Both the position numbers and the translations under genes were made by a program. DNA of 64,000 nt. Origin: Calditrichia bacterium. GTDB lineage: Bacteria; Calditrichota; Calditrichia; RBG-13-44-9; J075. The stretch covers positions 1 to 64,000 of the forward strand of contig JANQQU010000073.1 in assembly GCA_028284905.1 (NCBI GenBank). Reading direction: 5' to 3'. Under the pieces are notes generated by a model that was not told where the DNA came from, searched no databases, and saw only the letters and a program-made list of their open reading frames with translations. This document shows positions 25,358-34,201 of the stretch, one piece after another (the stretch's first letter is position 1; every line of letters begins with the position of its first letter).

Positions 25358-27790
25358 TTAGCGCATCAATACCATCTTGCGAGTTTGCTGGGCATTTTTG
25401 GTGATTAAAGAATAGTAGTAGATGCCGGAAGAGAGTTGGGAAGCATCAAATTTTACCGTGTAATTTCCGGCAGGCCGTTGGGCCTCCAATAATGTTGCGA
25501 CAGCTTCTCCAAGCGCGTTGTATATCCGTAGTGTGACAAAATCATTTTGCGGGAGTGTAAATTCGATCGTTGTTGATGGATTGAAGGGATTGGGGTAGTT
25601 TTGTTTTAGATTGAATTTTTCAGGTATATTCTGCCAATCTCCATCATCTATTGCCAGGGGCATCAGGTTTTCATACCAGGCGATTTTATGGTCTCCATAA
25701 GATGCGGATAATACATCCATATCATTGTCATTATCAAGATCAATAGCGAATACAGATCGTGCATCAGCAGCCGTTAATGAAATAATATTTTCGGAATAGT
25801 TTTCATCACCATCATTCTCATACCAGGCAATTTTATCATCTCTTCCTGATGCAGAGAGCACATCAATATCGTTGTCATTATCAAGATCAACAGCGAAAAC
25901 AGAATTGGCACCGTCCGCATTGGCACTAATAAGATGAGGTACGAAACTTTCATCGCCATCATTCTCATACCAGGCAATTTTGTCGTCATAATACGATGCG
26001 GAAAGTATGTCATTGTCATTATCATTGTCGAGATCTATCGCAAATACAGATTTGGCACCGTCTGCATTTGTTGTAACAACGTGAGTGATAAAATTTTCGT
26101 TTCCGTCATTTTCATACCAGGCAATTTTATCATCAATGTTTGATGCAGAGAGTACATCATAATCATCATCATTATCAAGATCCAGTACAAAGACAGCACT
26201 TGCCCCATCCGCATTTAAAGTAATTGTGTGCGATGAAAAATTTTCGTTGCCATCATTTTCATACCAGGCAATTTTATCATCATTGTACGATGCAACCAAC
26301 AGATCACTATCTCCATCCTGATCAAGATCTATTACAAAAATGGATTCCGGATAGTCTGGCATATCCGTAAGGGTGGAGGTTGAAAATGATCGGTCGCCAT
26401 TGTTTTTGAACCAAACAACTTTATCGAAGCTCGCAGAAGTAGCGAGAATATCCATATGCTGATCATTATTGAGGTCAGCAGCAAATATTGAATTAGCAGA
26501 ATAAACATCCGGTCCAACGGTATGAGTCTGAAAGTTTGTAAATCCATCATTTTCGTACCAATTTACTCTATTATCACTATAAGAAGCGGAAAGCACATCG
26601 ACATCCTGGTCATTATCCAAATCTGCAGCATAAACAGCACTGGCTCCCTGTGCACTGCGATTAACAATGGTTGTTGCAAAGTTATTGTTTTCATTCTTAT
26701 GCCAGGCGATGATATCTCCGGTCCATGCCGCAGAAACAATGTCAATATCATTATCACTATCAATATCTTCCGCATAAACAGCCCAGGCCTGGAAGATATC
26801 CGAAGCAATAATATGATCTGTAAAACTTTCATCGCCATTATTTTGGTGCAAGACGATTAAATCATCTCCGCGGGATGCAGAAATTATGTCAAGCAAACTA
26901 TCCCCATTAACATCTGCCACGTAAACCGAGCGGGCAACCGAAACATTGCTGCTAATTATTTGCGTAGAGAAATTTTCATCACCATCATTTTTTAACCAGA
27001 GTACTGAATTCATGCCTTGTGCAGCAGCAACGATATCGATGTCATTATCATAATCTAGATCAATTGCATGAATTGATTGGGCTTTCTCGACAGTCGTACT
27101 AATATTGTGCGTTACAAAATTTTCATTGCCGTCATTTTCATACCAGGCAATTTTATTATCTAATTCAGAGGCGGAGAGAACATCCATATCATTATCTCCA
27201 TCCAGATCGATGGCAAAGACCTGAACAGCGCCATCGGCAGCACTACTAATCGTACGGGCTGTAAAATTTTCATTACCATTATTCTCATACCAAACGATTT
27301 TATCATCGGCATAACTGGCAGAGAGGACATCAATATGGCCATCCCCATTAACATCGATCGCAAATACCGAATTTGCTTCAATCGCATTATCAGTAATAAC
27401 ATGTTGCCAAAAGCTTTCATTGCCACTATTCTCGTACCAGGCGATTTTACTATCAAAAATAGAAGCGGATAAAACATCTATATCTGAATCTCCATCCAGA
27501 TCGATGGCAAAGACCGCATTTGGCGCATTAACCGCTGTGGATATAACATGATGTTGAAAACTCTCATCACCATTATTTTCAAACCAGGCGATTTTATCAT
27601 CAAATAAAGAGGCGACAAGCAAATCCATATCTCCATCACTATCCACATCCCGGGCATAAACCGAGCGGGGACCGTCAACACTATATCCGCCGGTAATAGT
27701 GTGAGGAAGAAATGAAATTTGCCCGACAAGTTCTCCGCATCCAAACATTAGCAGAGTTAATAGTACCGAGGTAAGATCTTTACGATTCAT
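25358..27790 (-). CDS. Secreted FG-GAP/VCBS repeat protein with T9SS-type sorting domain
   Basis: An 810-residue exported protein. After a signal sequence (KDLTSVLLTLLMFGCGELVGQ region) come 14 tandem repeats of about 45 residues, each with a Ca-binding DxDxDxDxD-type loop (AIDLDNDNDMDVLSAS) and a KIAWYENDGNENF strand, giving probably two beta-propellers. The last ~85 residues are a Por-secretion/FlgD-like sorting domain (KQNYPNPFNPSTTIEF, then GEAVATLLEAQRPAGNY and RKMVLMR) for export through the type IX system or related anchoring. The start follows GGGAG. The repeats are close at DNA level, which favours copy-number change. Its 3' end is almost identical to that of the gene at 28277. Confidence 0.88.
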   Translation of the reverse strand: MNRKDLTSVLLTLLMFGCGELVGQISFLPHTITGGYSVDGPRSVYARDVDSDGDMDLLVASLFDDKIAWFENNGDESFQHHVISTAVNAPNAVFAIDLDGDSDIDVLSASIFDSKIAWYENSGNESFWQHVITDNAIEANSVFAIDVNGDGHIDVLSASYADDKIVWYENNGNENFTARTISSAADGAVQVFAIDLDGDNDMDVLSASELDNKIAWYENDGNENFVTHNISTTVEKAQSIHAIDLDYDNDIDIVAAAQGMNSVLWLKNDGDENFSTQIISSNVSVARSVYVADVNGDSLLDIISASRGDDLIVLHQNNGDESFTDHIIASDIFQAWAVYAEDIDSDNDIDIVSAAWTGDIIAWHKNENNNFATTIVNRSAQGASAVYAADLDNDQDVDVLSASYSDNRVNWYENDGFTNFQTHTVGPDVYSANSIFAADLNNDQHMDILATSASFDKVVWFKNNGDRSFSTSTLTDMPDYPESIFVIDLDQDGDSDLLVASYNDDKIAWYENDGNENFSSHTITLNADGASAVFVLDLDNDDDYDVLSASNIDDKIAWYENDGNENFITHVVTTNADGAKSVFAIDLDNDNDNDILSASYYDDKIAWYENDGDESFVPHLISANADGANSVFAVDLDNDNDIDVLSASGRDDKIAWYENDGDENYSENIISLTAADARSVFAIDLDNDNDMDVLSASYGDHKIAWYENLMPLAIDDGDWQNIPEKFNLKQNYPNPFNPSTTIEFTLPQNDFVTLRIYNALGEAVATLLEAQRPAGNYTVKFDASQLSSGIYYYSLITKNAQQTRKMVLMR

Positions 27791-28140
27791 AAATTCTCCC
27801 AATAGTAGTCTATCACTTCAACAATAGAATTCCATCAACCTGGAAAAATTTTTAAAATCCAGTAAAATTCTTCTCTCGAAATAATCACCGGCATCACTGC
27901 AATCTTCATGATCATCATCCAGAAATACCAACTGAAGCAATTCGTTAATTGTAAATGCAATGACAAATATAGCTGCATAGACAGCAACTTTGTCCACTGG
28001 AGAGTAATACAATTTATCCCTAGAGATTGATAGATTCTGGTTGTTCTGATATGAAAAGGAGATAATTCCTCCTGGCAAAAACTTACAACACAGTCAGGGA
28101 GAATCCAAAAAGTGAATATTACCACCACTCAATATCTAAC
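27791..28140. other. Intergenic region between two secreted-protein genes; no supported gene
   Basis: About 350 bases. A minus-strand open stretch at 27818-28078 could encode a short peptide with one hydrophobic segment, but its only start is a TTG with no site upstream and I recognise no family. It may be a decayed gene. The promoter of the FG-GAP gene should be here. Confidence 0.4.
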
Positions 28141-28143
28141 AAT

Positions 28144-28175
28144 AAACCGGTAGCAACTTTCATCGCTACCGGTTT
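28144..28175 (-). terminator. Hairpin terminator-like structure after the GH43-like gene
   Basis: An 11-bp perfect stem (28144-28154 with 28165-28175) with a ten-base loop, about 100 nt past the stop at 28277. The T-run is poor (TTTATTG on the minus strand). It is a near copy of the structure at 25283-25317. Confidence 0.5.
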
Positions 28176-28276
28176 AATCCCCCTCCTCAAGGATCAATGC
28201 AATGGTAGTAACAATATAGGATGAACTGCGACTGCCAAGTGCTGACAGTACAGCTCTTCCGGGCCACTTTTTAAAA

Positions 28277-29881
28277 TCAGCGCATCAATACCATCTTGCG
28301 AGTTTGCTGCGCATTTTTGGTGATCAAAGAATAGTAGTAGATGCCGGAAGAGAGTTGGGATGCATCAAATTTTATAGTGTAATTTCCGGCAGGTCGTTGG
28401 GCCTCTAATAATGTTGCGACAGCTTCTCCAAGCGCGTTGTATATTCGCAATGTTACAAAATCATTTTGTGGGAGCTTAAATTCGATGGTTGTCGATGGAT
28501 TAAAGGGATTTGGATAGTTTTGTTTTAGTTCCGGTCGGTTAGGAATATTCTGGTACAGATCATCTGAAATTCCAACCATGACAGGACCAAATTCATCGAA
28601 CACACCCCAGTTTAAACTATTATGAGTATAACCTGCTGTAATATTTTCCAGAATTACACCTACTTTATAATTGTTCATTTCAGATGGAAGTTGCCATTCC
28701 CCCTCCCAAACACCACCGCCAATGTCAACCAGGTCAACAGTATCTCTCATACTACCATCTTCACTAAGAATTTGTGCCTTTGCGAAGAGAGTTTCATTAT
28801 GGGGATTGGCAATAGTGGCAGTAATATGAACCAAGGAATCTTCCATAAAAACAACCGTATCCGGTGTTGCGAAAACGCTATCGGTATGCGCCGCCTGGCT
28901 AAAATCTTCCGCATACCCAAAGCGGTCGACACTGTTTGTCGGCGTCCGGCGGCCGGTATACCACATGCGATAGCGGTGACCCTCCTTGATTACCCGGGGA
29001 AACCAAACATTCGTAGCATCCCAACTGCCGGGCGTGCGACTTAATACCGGATTACCAGTGTATTTGGTCCAGTTAATGCCATCCGGTGAGGTGGCATAGC
29101 CGATCTTTGTCTCGGTATTATCATTCCGGTTTGTGCCATGGTACCACATATGGTATTCACCATTCTCATAAATGACGGTACCAGCGGCCGCAGCTCGCGA
29201 ATCCCAGGCCCCGGATGGACCGGCGCTCAATACAGGATTTCCTCCAAATTTACTCCAGTTAACGCCATCCGTGGATGTGGCATAACCCGTTTGCCAAGTA
29301 CCTCCGGCATTGCGCCCGGTATACCACATGTGGTAAGTATTATCCTGATATAAAATACAGGGGAGAAACGCATAGTTAACATCAAAGGTGCCGGCGGCTC
29401 CCGGTGCAAGCACTGGTAAAGACTGTGCCCTACTCCAGTTGATCGGGTCGCTGGAGGTTGCCAGGCCAATGCCGGATTCCCCAAGATTACCGGAATACCA
29501 CATTTTGAAACCGGCGCTGTCAACAAAAACATTGGGCAGCCATAAACCTTGATCATCAAAACTGCCGGGCGTTCCAACCCCTAATACCGGATCCGGATGC
29601 TTGTTCCAGTTTATGCCGTCTGCAGAAGAGGCATATCCAATCCGGTAAATATTTTCAGTCGGTGCACCGGTATACCATAAATGATACTCACCGCCATAGA
29701 AAATTACATCTGCATAAGCCGCTTCCGTATCGTCCCATATGCCAGGGCTTCCCAGTGGCAAAATGGGGTTTTCCGAATACTTTACAAAATTGGTTTGTGA
29801 CATCGCAGTATTAAAAATCAGCTGACTGCAAATCAAAGCTGCGAATAGGGACATAAATATAGTTGTTATTGATCGCTTCAT
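28277..29881 (-). CDS. Secreted five-bladed beta-propeller glycosidase-like protein with T9SS-type sorting domain
   Basis: A 534-residue exported protein: signal peptide (MKRSITTIFMSLFAALICS), then five propeller blades each marked by a MWYTG-type strand (YHLWYTG, FKMWYSG, YHMWYTG, YHMWYHG, YRMWYTG) and a GYATSxDGxNW strand, as in GH43/GH130-like glycosidases. A short Ig-like part follows, then a C-terminal sorting domain (KQNYPNPFNPSTTIEF...RKMVLMR). It may bind or cleave polysaccharide; catalytic acids were not assigned. The start at 29881 follows GGAGG. The final ~85 codons are nearly identical in DNA to those of the gene at 25358. Confidence 0.82.
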   Translation of the reverse strand: MKRSITTIFMSLFAALICSQLIFNTAMSQTNFVKYSENPILPLGSPGIWDDTEAAYADVIFYGGEYHLWYTGAPTENIYRIGYASSADGINWNKHPDPVLGVGTPGSFDDQGLWLPNVFVDSAGFKMWYSGNLGESGIGLATSSDPINWSRAQSLPVLAPGAAGTFDVNYAFLPCILYQDNTYHMWYTGRNAGGTWQTGYATSTDGVNWSKFGGNPVLSAGPSGAWDSRAAAAGTVIYENGEYHMWYHGTNRNDNTETKIGYATSPDGINWTKYTGNPVLSRTPGSWDATNVWFPRVIKEGHRYRMWYTGRRTPTNSVDRFGYAEDFSQAAHTDSVFATPDTVVFMEDSLVHITATIANPHNETLFAKAQILSEDGSMRDTVDLVDIGGGVWEGEWQLPSEMNNYKVGVILENITAGYTHNSLNWGVFDEFGPVMVGISDDLYQNIPNRPELKQNYPNPFNPSTTIEFKLPQNDFVTLRIYNALGEAVATLLEAQRPAGNYTIKFDASQLSSGIYYYSLITKNAQQTRKMVLMR

Positions 29882-30035
29882 AACAAACCTCCAAACTTGG
29901 TTTACGATATTGCTACCATCGCTCATTGCTATTGGCAGCGCGGTTTTTGTTTGTTATAAAGGAGCGGAAAATGGTGAGATTTATCGACCAGATTTGAGTC
30001 AAATCTTATCAAGATCGGGTCAATCTAGCGGGAAT

Positions 30036-33000
30036 TTAGCTCTCGACATATTCGGAAGGGGATTTGCCAAACTGTGCCCGGAAGCATTCGGCAAAATAGG
30101 AAGGATTATTGAAACCAACCTCATAGGCAATTTCGACCACAGTTGCGGATTTGTTGGCCAACAACTGACTGGCGCGCTTCAATCGTACAGTGCGGATGAA
30201 CTGATTGCTAGAAAGACCGGTCAATGCGCGCAGTTTACGATTTAAGGTCGAGCGGCTCATACCCATTTCACTGCAAAAATCGTCGATCTGGAAATCTGTA
30301 TTGGCAATATTCATTTCGACAATCGCCAGCGCTTGTTGCAACAATTTTTCATCGAGAGATGTGATGGTAATTTCTTTCGGCTGCACGGAAAGGTCATGGC
30401 GAAATCGATCCCATAACCGCTGGCGCTGGGTGAGGAGATTTTTCACCCGAACGGAGAGCTCTTCCGCATCAAATGGCTTGGTCAGATAATCATCGGCACC
30501 GGTTTCCAGGCCTTCCAGCTTACTTTCCCGGGAAGCACGGGCGGTGAGGAGTATCACCGGCATATGGCTGGTTTTTTGATCAGTTTTGATCTTATCACAG
30601 AACTGAAATCCATCGATCCCCGGCATCATGACATCACTGATGATAATATCCGGATGGAGTTTCCCCGCCTTGGCAATGCCATCTCGACCATCAATAGCCT
30701 CGATAACGCTATAAGATGTTTTCAACAATTCGCGAATATGCGTGCGCATATCAGCATTATCATCAACGACTAATAGTAGCGGCATTTTTTTAGCGGCCAA
30801 CGACCGTCGCTGTTTTCTTTTTTTGCCAGGGGTTTGCCTATCAAGGATTTGGAAAGAGTCCTGAAATTCACTGATATCGGTAATATCTTTTGAGTCCGCG
30901 TCGCCTGTCACGATTTCTGCCGGTGCTAGATGAGCCTTTCCCAATGGGAGGAAAACCGTAAATGTCGCTCCTTGCCCGGTTTCGCTGATAACATCGATAG
31001 TGCCATGATGCAACTCCACCAGCTCTTTGCTCAGTGCAAGACCCAGGCCACTGCCGGAAGAATATTTCTCACTTTTCTCGGCCTGATAAAAGCGATCGAA
31101 GACAAAAGGTAAATCCGCCGCAGCGATGCCGATACCGGAATCCTTTACTACAACGGCGACATTCTCATCTTTCACACTGAGTGAGACATTGATCTTGCCA
31201 TTATCCGGAGTAAATTTCAAAGCGTTAAAAATCAGGTTGATGATGATTTTTTCATAGTGCTGCCGTTCCAGGTATACAGATACCGGCGTGTCCGGACCGG
31301 TAAATTTCAGGGAAATATCCCGGATACCGGCCAGCGATTCAAATGCCATAGTTAATTGCCGGGTCAATGCAACGATATCTTGCGCCGTGGCTTGTAATTG
31401 AATTTTGCCCGATTCCAGGCGGGAAATATCGAGCAGCTGATTGACCATGCGTAATAATCGATTGCAATTCCGGATAATCATTTGATATTGTGCAGTCTTG
31501 TCTCCCTTGTATTCCCCTTCAAGCAGCTGATTGACCGGTCCTTTTATCAGGGTCAAAGGGGTGCGAAACTCGTGGGAAATGTTGGCAAAGAAGCGTGATT
31601 TCAAACGATCGACTTCTCGCAACTTGCTGGCTTCGACATCCTTTATCTGTAGATCATGCCGTAATGCCTGGCGATTCAGCTCATAATTCCGCAAACCATA
31701 AAGCATCCCGAATGCGAGCAGGAAATAGGCGATATACGCCCACCAGGTTTGCCACCAGGGCGGGGCAATATTGATTTCCAGGGTTACTCCTTCTTCATTC
31801 CATACGCCATCATTATTCGATCCTTTAACGCGCAGGCGATATCTGCCGGGATCGAGATTGGTGAAGGTAACATCCTGCTTATGGCCGATATAGACCCAAT
31901 CGTCATTAAATCCTTCCAGCATGTAGGCATACTGATTTTTTTCCGGGTTGCGGTAATTCAAGGCGGCAAATTCGAAACTAAGCGTGTGATCCTGATAGGT
32001 AAGATTTACCGCTTCTTTTACCGACATTCCTCTTTCCACAATGGCCTGCTTTTCGGCAAGTCCACTATTGTAACGGGTAAATTTGGTTATCACCATTGGT
32101 GGCACATGGGGATTGGGCTGAATACTATCGGGATGAAAATATACAACGCCATTCTCCCCGCCGAAAAAAAGCTCGCCCTTTTTATTCTTAAATTCAGCAT
32201 TGCTAAAATACCATTTATTGATAACGCCATCTTTTTCATCAAAAATTTCGAAGGTTTCTTTCAGAGGATCAAAACGGGCCAGCTTACTTTCGGTTGTTAC
32301 CCAAATATTACCGTTGCCATCTGAGAGAATATTGTCAATGTGACTACCGATCAGTCCATTTCTTTCGTCATAAACCGTTACTTCCCCATTTGCCGGATCG
32401 AGCTTGTTTAAGCCGCCGTACCAGGGCGCTGCCCACACCAACCCATTTAGATCTACATGGACGACACCAACCCAATCGTGGCTTAAACTGTTCAGATTAT
32501 CCGGGTCATGTTTGTAACTGGTAAAGGTATCAGTATTGGTGTCGAACACTGCTATCCCCCCACCCTGGGTAGAAACCCATAATCGCCCGCTTGAATCTTC
32601 CGAAATCGCCGTTACACCATTACTTCTCGGCCCATCCCCTTTCGGTCGGAGTTCTTTTGGAAAAAGATCGAAGCGGGTGAATTGTTCTTTCTCGCGATCA
32701 AATTTATTCAAACCTCCCGGGCCTTCCTGGCTGGTCCCGACCCACAGCGTCCCATTTTGATCTTCATGAACAACTTTCACATAATTACCACTAAGGCTTT
32801 TCGGGTTATCGGAATCACGAGTGAAATATTTGCTCTTTTGGCGGATCGGATCGTAACTAAATAATCCTTGCCTCATCGCAAACCAGAGTATCCCGAATTG
32901 ATCCTGAAAAATATGATTAACGCCCATCCCTTTCTGGAGATCTGATTGGGACAGACCGGGCATCCGGAAATTAAAAATGCCGCTTTTTCGCTCGTATTTG

Positions 33001-34187
33001 GTAATTTCCAGCGGTTCATTAAACGTATGTCCATCTGTAGCACCCAACCAGATATCCCCGTTCTGATCTTCATAAACAGCAGTAATACGTTTATAATAAA
33101 GATCATTATCAATCTCCGACCTACGGGCGATATGGTCGAAACGAAATTGCCTTTTATCAAGACGATGAACCCCTTTCCCACCACCAAGCCAAAGGATATT
33201 ATTCTGATCCAGGTAGAATGCATTGGTACTATTGCCGATTAAACTATACGCTTCGTTTTTATCCCGATTGATTTTTTCCAGCTGATTGGTTTTATAATCA
33301 AAGCGAAAGATGCCCTTATCCGAGCCAAACCAGAGATCACCGGCCGGGTCGATAATCATCGCTGAAACGACGCCCTCATTCACATAGCGAATAAAATGTC
33401 CCTGCGCGAAGTCAAAACGGCTGATGCCGCCCCACCCGCCAAACCAAATATTGCCTGTTTGATCATTAACAATCGCGCTCATATGATTGCCGGTAAGCGT
33501 ATTTGGATTATCGGGATCATAATAATAATGGTTGAAGTACTCACGATTTGGATCCAGGCGGCTGGTCCCCCATTCTGTGCCAATCCATAACCAGCCGCTG
33601 CTGTCCTCGCAAAGGCTCCGCACCCAACTCCGATTCATACTTGCCGAGTCGTTCGGGTCATGGAGGTAACGGGTAATCGTTGTTCGATCGCGATCCAGTC
33701 TGTTCAATCCTTCCCAGGTGCCGGCCCATATTGCTCCGTTTTCGTCTTCATAGAGCGCGGAAATGACATCTGCGCTCAAGCTATTGGGATTATCAGGATC
33801 GTGACGTAAGCGCTGGAATTTTTCTGTCTGTCGGTCAAAGCGATTTAGGCCACCGCCGGCAGTGCCAAGCCAGAGGACATTCTCATGGTCTTCCAGAATA
33901 ACAAAAATGCTATTATTGCCCAGGGAAGTCGAATCATATCGATCATGCTTGAAAGCGGTTATTATAATACCATCATAACGGAAGAGGCCGTCCCGGGTGC
34001 CGAACCACATAAACCCCTGGTAATCCTGCAGAATCGTCTGAACGCTGCCGGAGGTCAATCCCTGTTCTTTTCCGAGGCGGTCAAATTTTAACGCGGATTG
34101 CGTAAAAGCGGGATGCCATATAATGCTTGCCATAAAGATCGTTAAAATCCCCCCGGCAAGCATTGCTTTCATGATTGCTTTAATCAT
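30036..34187 (-). CDS. Hybrid two-component system regulator (HTCS)
   Basis: A 1,383-residue one-protein signalling system. Order: signal sequence (to about 29); two reg_prop beta-propellers (about 30-750, repeats such as WFGTRDGLFRYD and WLGTAGGGLNRFD); a Y_Y_Y domain; one membrane helix near 825-845; HisKA with NISHEFRTPLTLIKG; HATPase with SGSGLGLALSKELVELHHG; a receiver domain (VVDDNADMR, phospho-Asp in ISDVMMPG, about 1131-1250); and an AraC-type DNA-binding domain at the C-terminus. Such proteins sense periplasmic oligosaccharides and switch on polysaccharide-use genes. It starts 14 nt after the stop of the PQQ-propeller fusion, so the two are probably co-transcribed. Secreted glycan-related proteins lie beside it. 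Confidence 0.93.
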   Translation of the reverse strand: MIKAIMKAMLAGGILTIFMASIIWHPAFTQSALKFDRLGKEQGLTSGSVQTILQDYQGFMWFGTRDGLFRYDGIIITAFKHDRYDSTSLGNNSIFVILEDHENVLWLGTAGGGLNRFDRQTEKFQRLRHDPDNPNSLSADVISALYEDENGAIWAGTWEGLNRLDRDRTTITRYLHDPNDSASMNRSWVRSLCEDSSGWLWIGTEWGTSRLDPNREYFNHYYYDPDNPNTLTGNHMSAIVNDQTGNIWFGGWGGISRFDFAQGHFIRYVNEGVVSAMIIDPAGDLWFGSDKGIFRFDYKTNQLEKINRDKNEAYSLIGNSTNAFYLDQNNILWLGGGKGVHRLDKRQFRFDHIARRSEIDNDLYYKRITAVYEDQNGDIWLGATDGHTFNEPLEITKYERKSGIFNFRMPGLSQSDLQKGMGVNHIFQDQFGILWFAMRQGLFSYDPIRQKSKYFTRDSDNPKSLSGNYVKVVHEDQNGTLWVGTSQEGPGGLNKFDREKEQFTRFDLFPKELRPKGDGPRSNGVTAISEDSSGRLWVSTQGGGIAVFDTNTDTFTSYKHDPDNLNSLSHDWVGVVHVDLNGLVWAAPWYGGLNKLDPANGEVTVYDERNGLIGSHIDNILSDGNGNIWVTTESKLARFDPLKETFEIFDEKDGVINKWYFSNAEFKNKKGELFFGGENGVVYFHPDSIQPNPHVPPMVITKFTRYNSGLAEKQAIVERGMSVKEAVNLTYQDHTLSFEFAALNYRNPEKNQYAYMLEGFNDDWVYIGHKQDVTFTNLDPGRYRLRVKGSNNDGVWNEEGVTLEINIAPPWWQTWWAYIAYFLLAFGMLYGLRNYELNRQALRHDLQIKDVEASKLREVDRLKSRFFANISHEFRTPLTLIKGPVNQLLEGEYKGDKTAQYQMIIRNCNRLLRMVNQLLDISRLESGKIQLQATAQDIVALTRQLTMAFESLAGIRDISLKFTGPDTPVSVYLERQHYEKIIINLIFNALKFTPDNGKINVSLSVKDENVAVVVKDSGIGIAAADLPFVFDRFYQAEKSEKYSSGSGLGLALSKELVELHHGTIDVISETGQGATFTVFLPLGKAHLAPAEIVTGDADSKDITDISEFQDSFQILDRQTPGKKRKQRRSLAAKKMPLLLVVDDNADMRTHIRELLKTSYSVIEAIDGRDGIAKAGKLHPDIIISDVMMPGIDGFQFCDKIKTDQKTSHMPVILLTARASRESKLEGLETGADDYLTKPFDAEELSVRVKNLLTQRQRLWDRFRHDLSVQPKEITITSLDEKLLQQALAIVEMNIANTDFQIDDFCSEMGMSRSTLNRKLRALTGLSSNQFIRTVRLKRASQLLANKSATVVEIAYEVGFNNPSYFAECFRAQFGKSPSEYVES

Positions 34188-34201
34188 ATTGTTGGATAGT
34201 A

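Noticed and set aside
27818-28128. Short minus-strand frames between the two secreted-protein genes
   Set aside because: Only a TTG start without a ribosome-binding site or a low-complexity alternative; no family recognised; frame bias not convincing.
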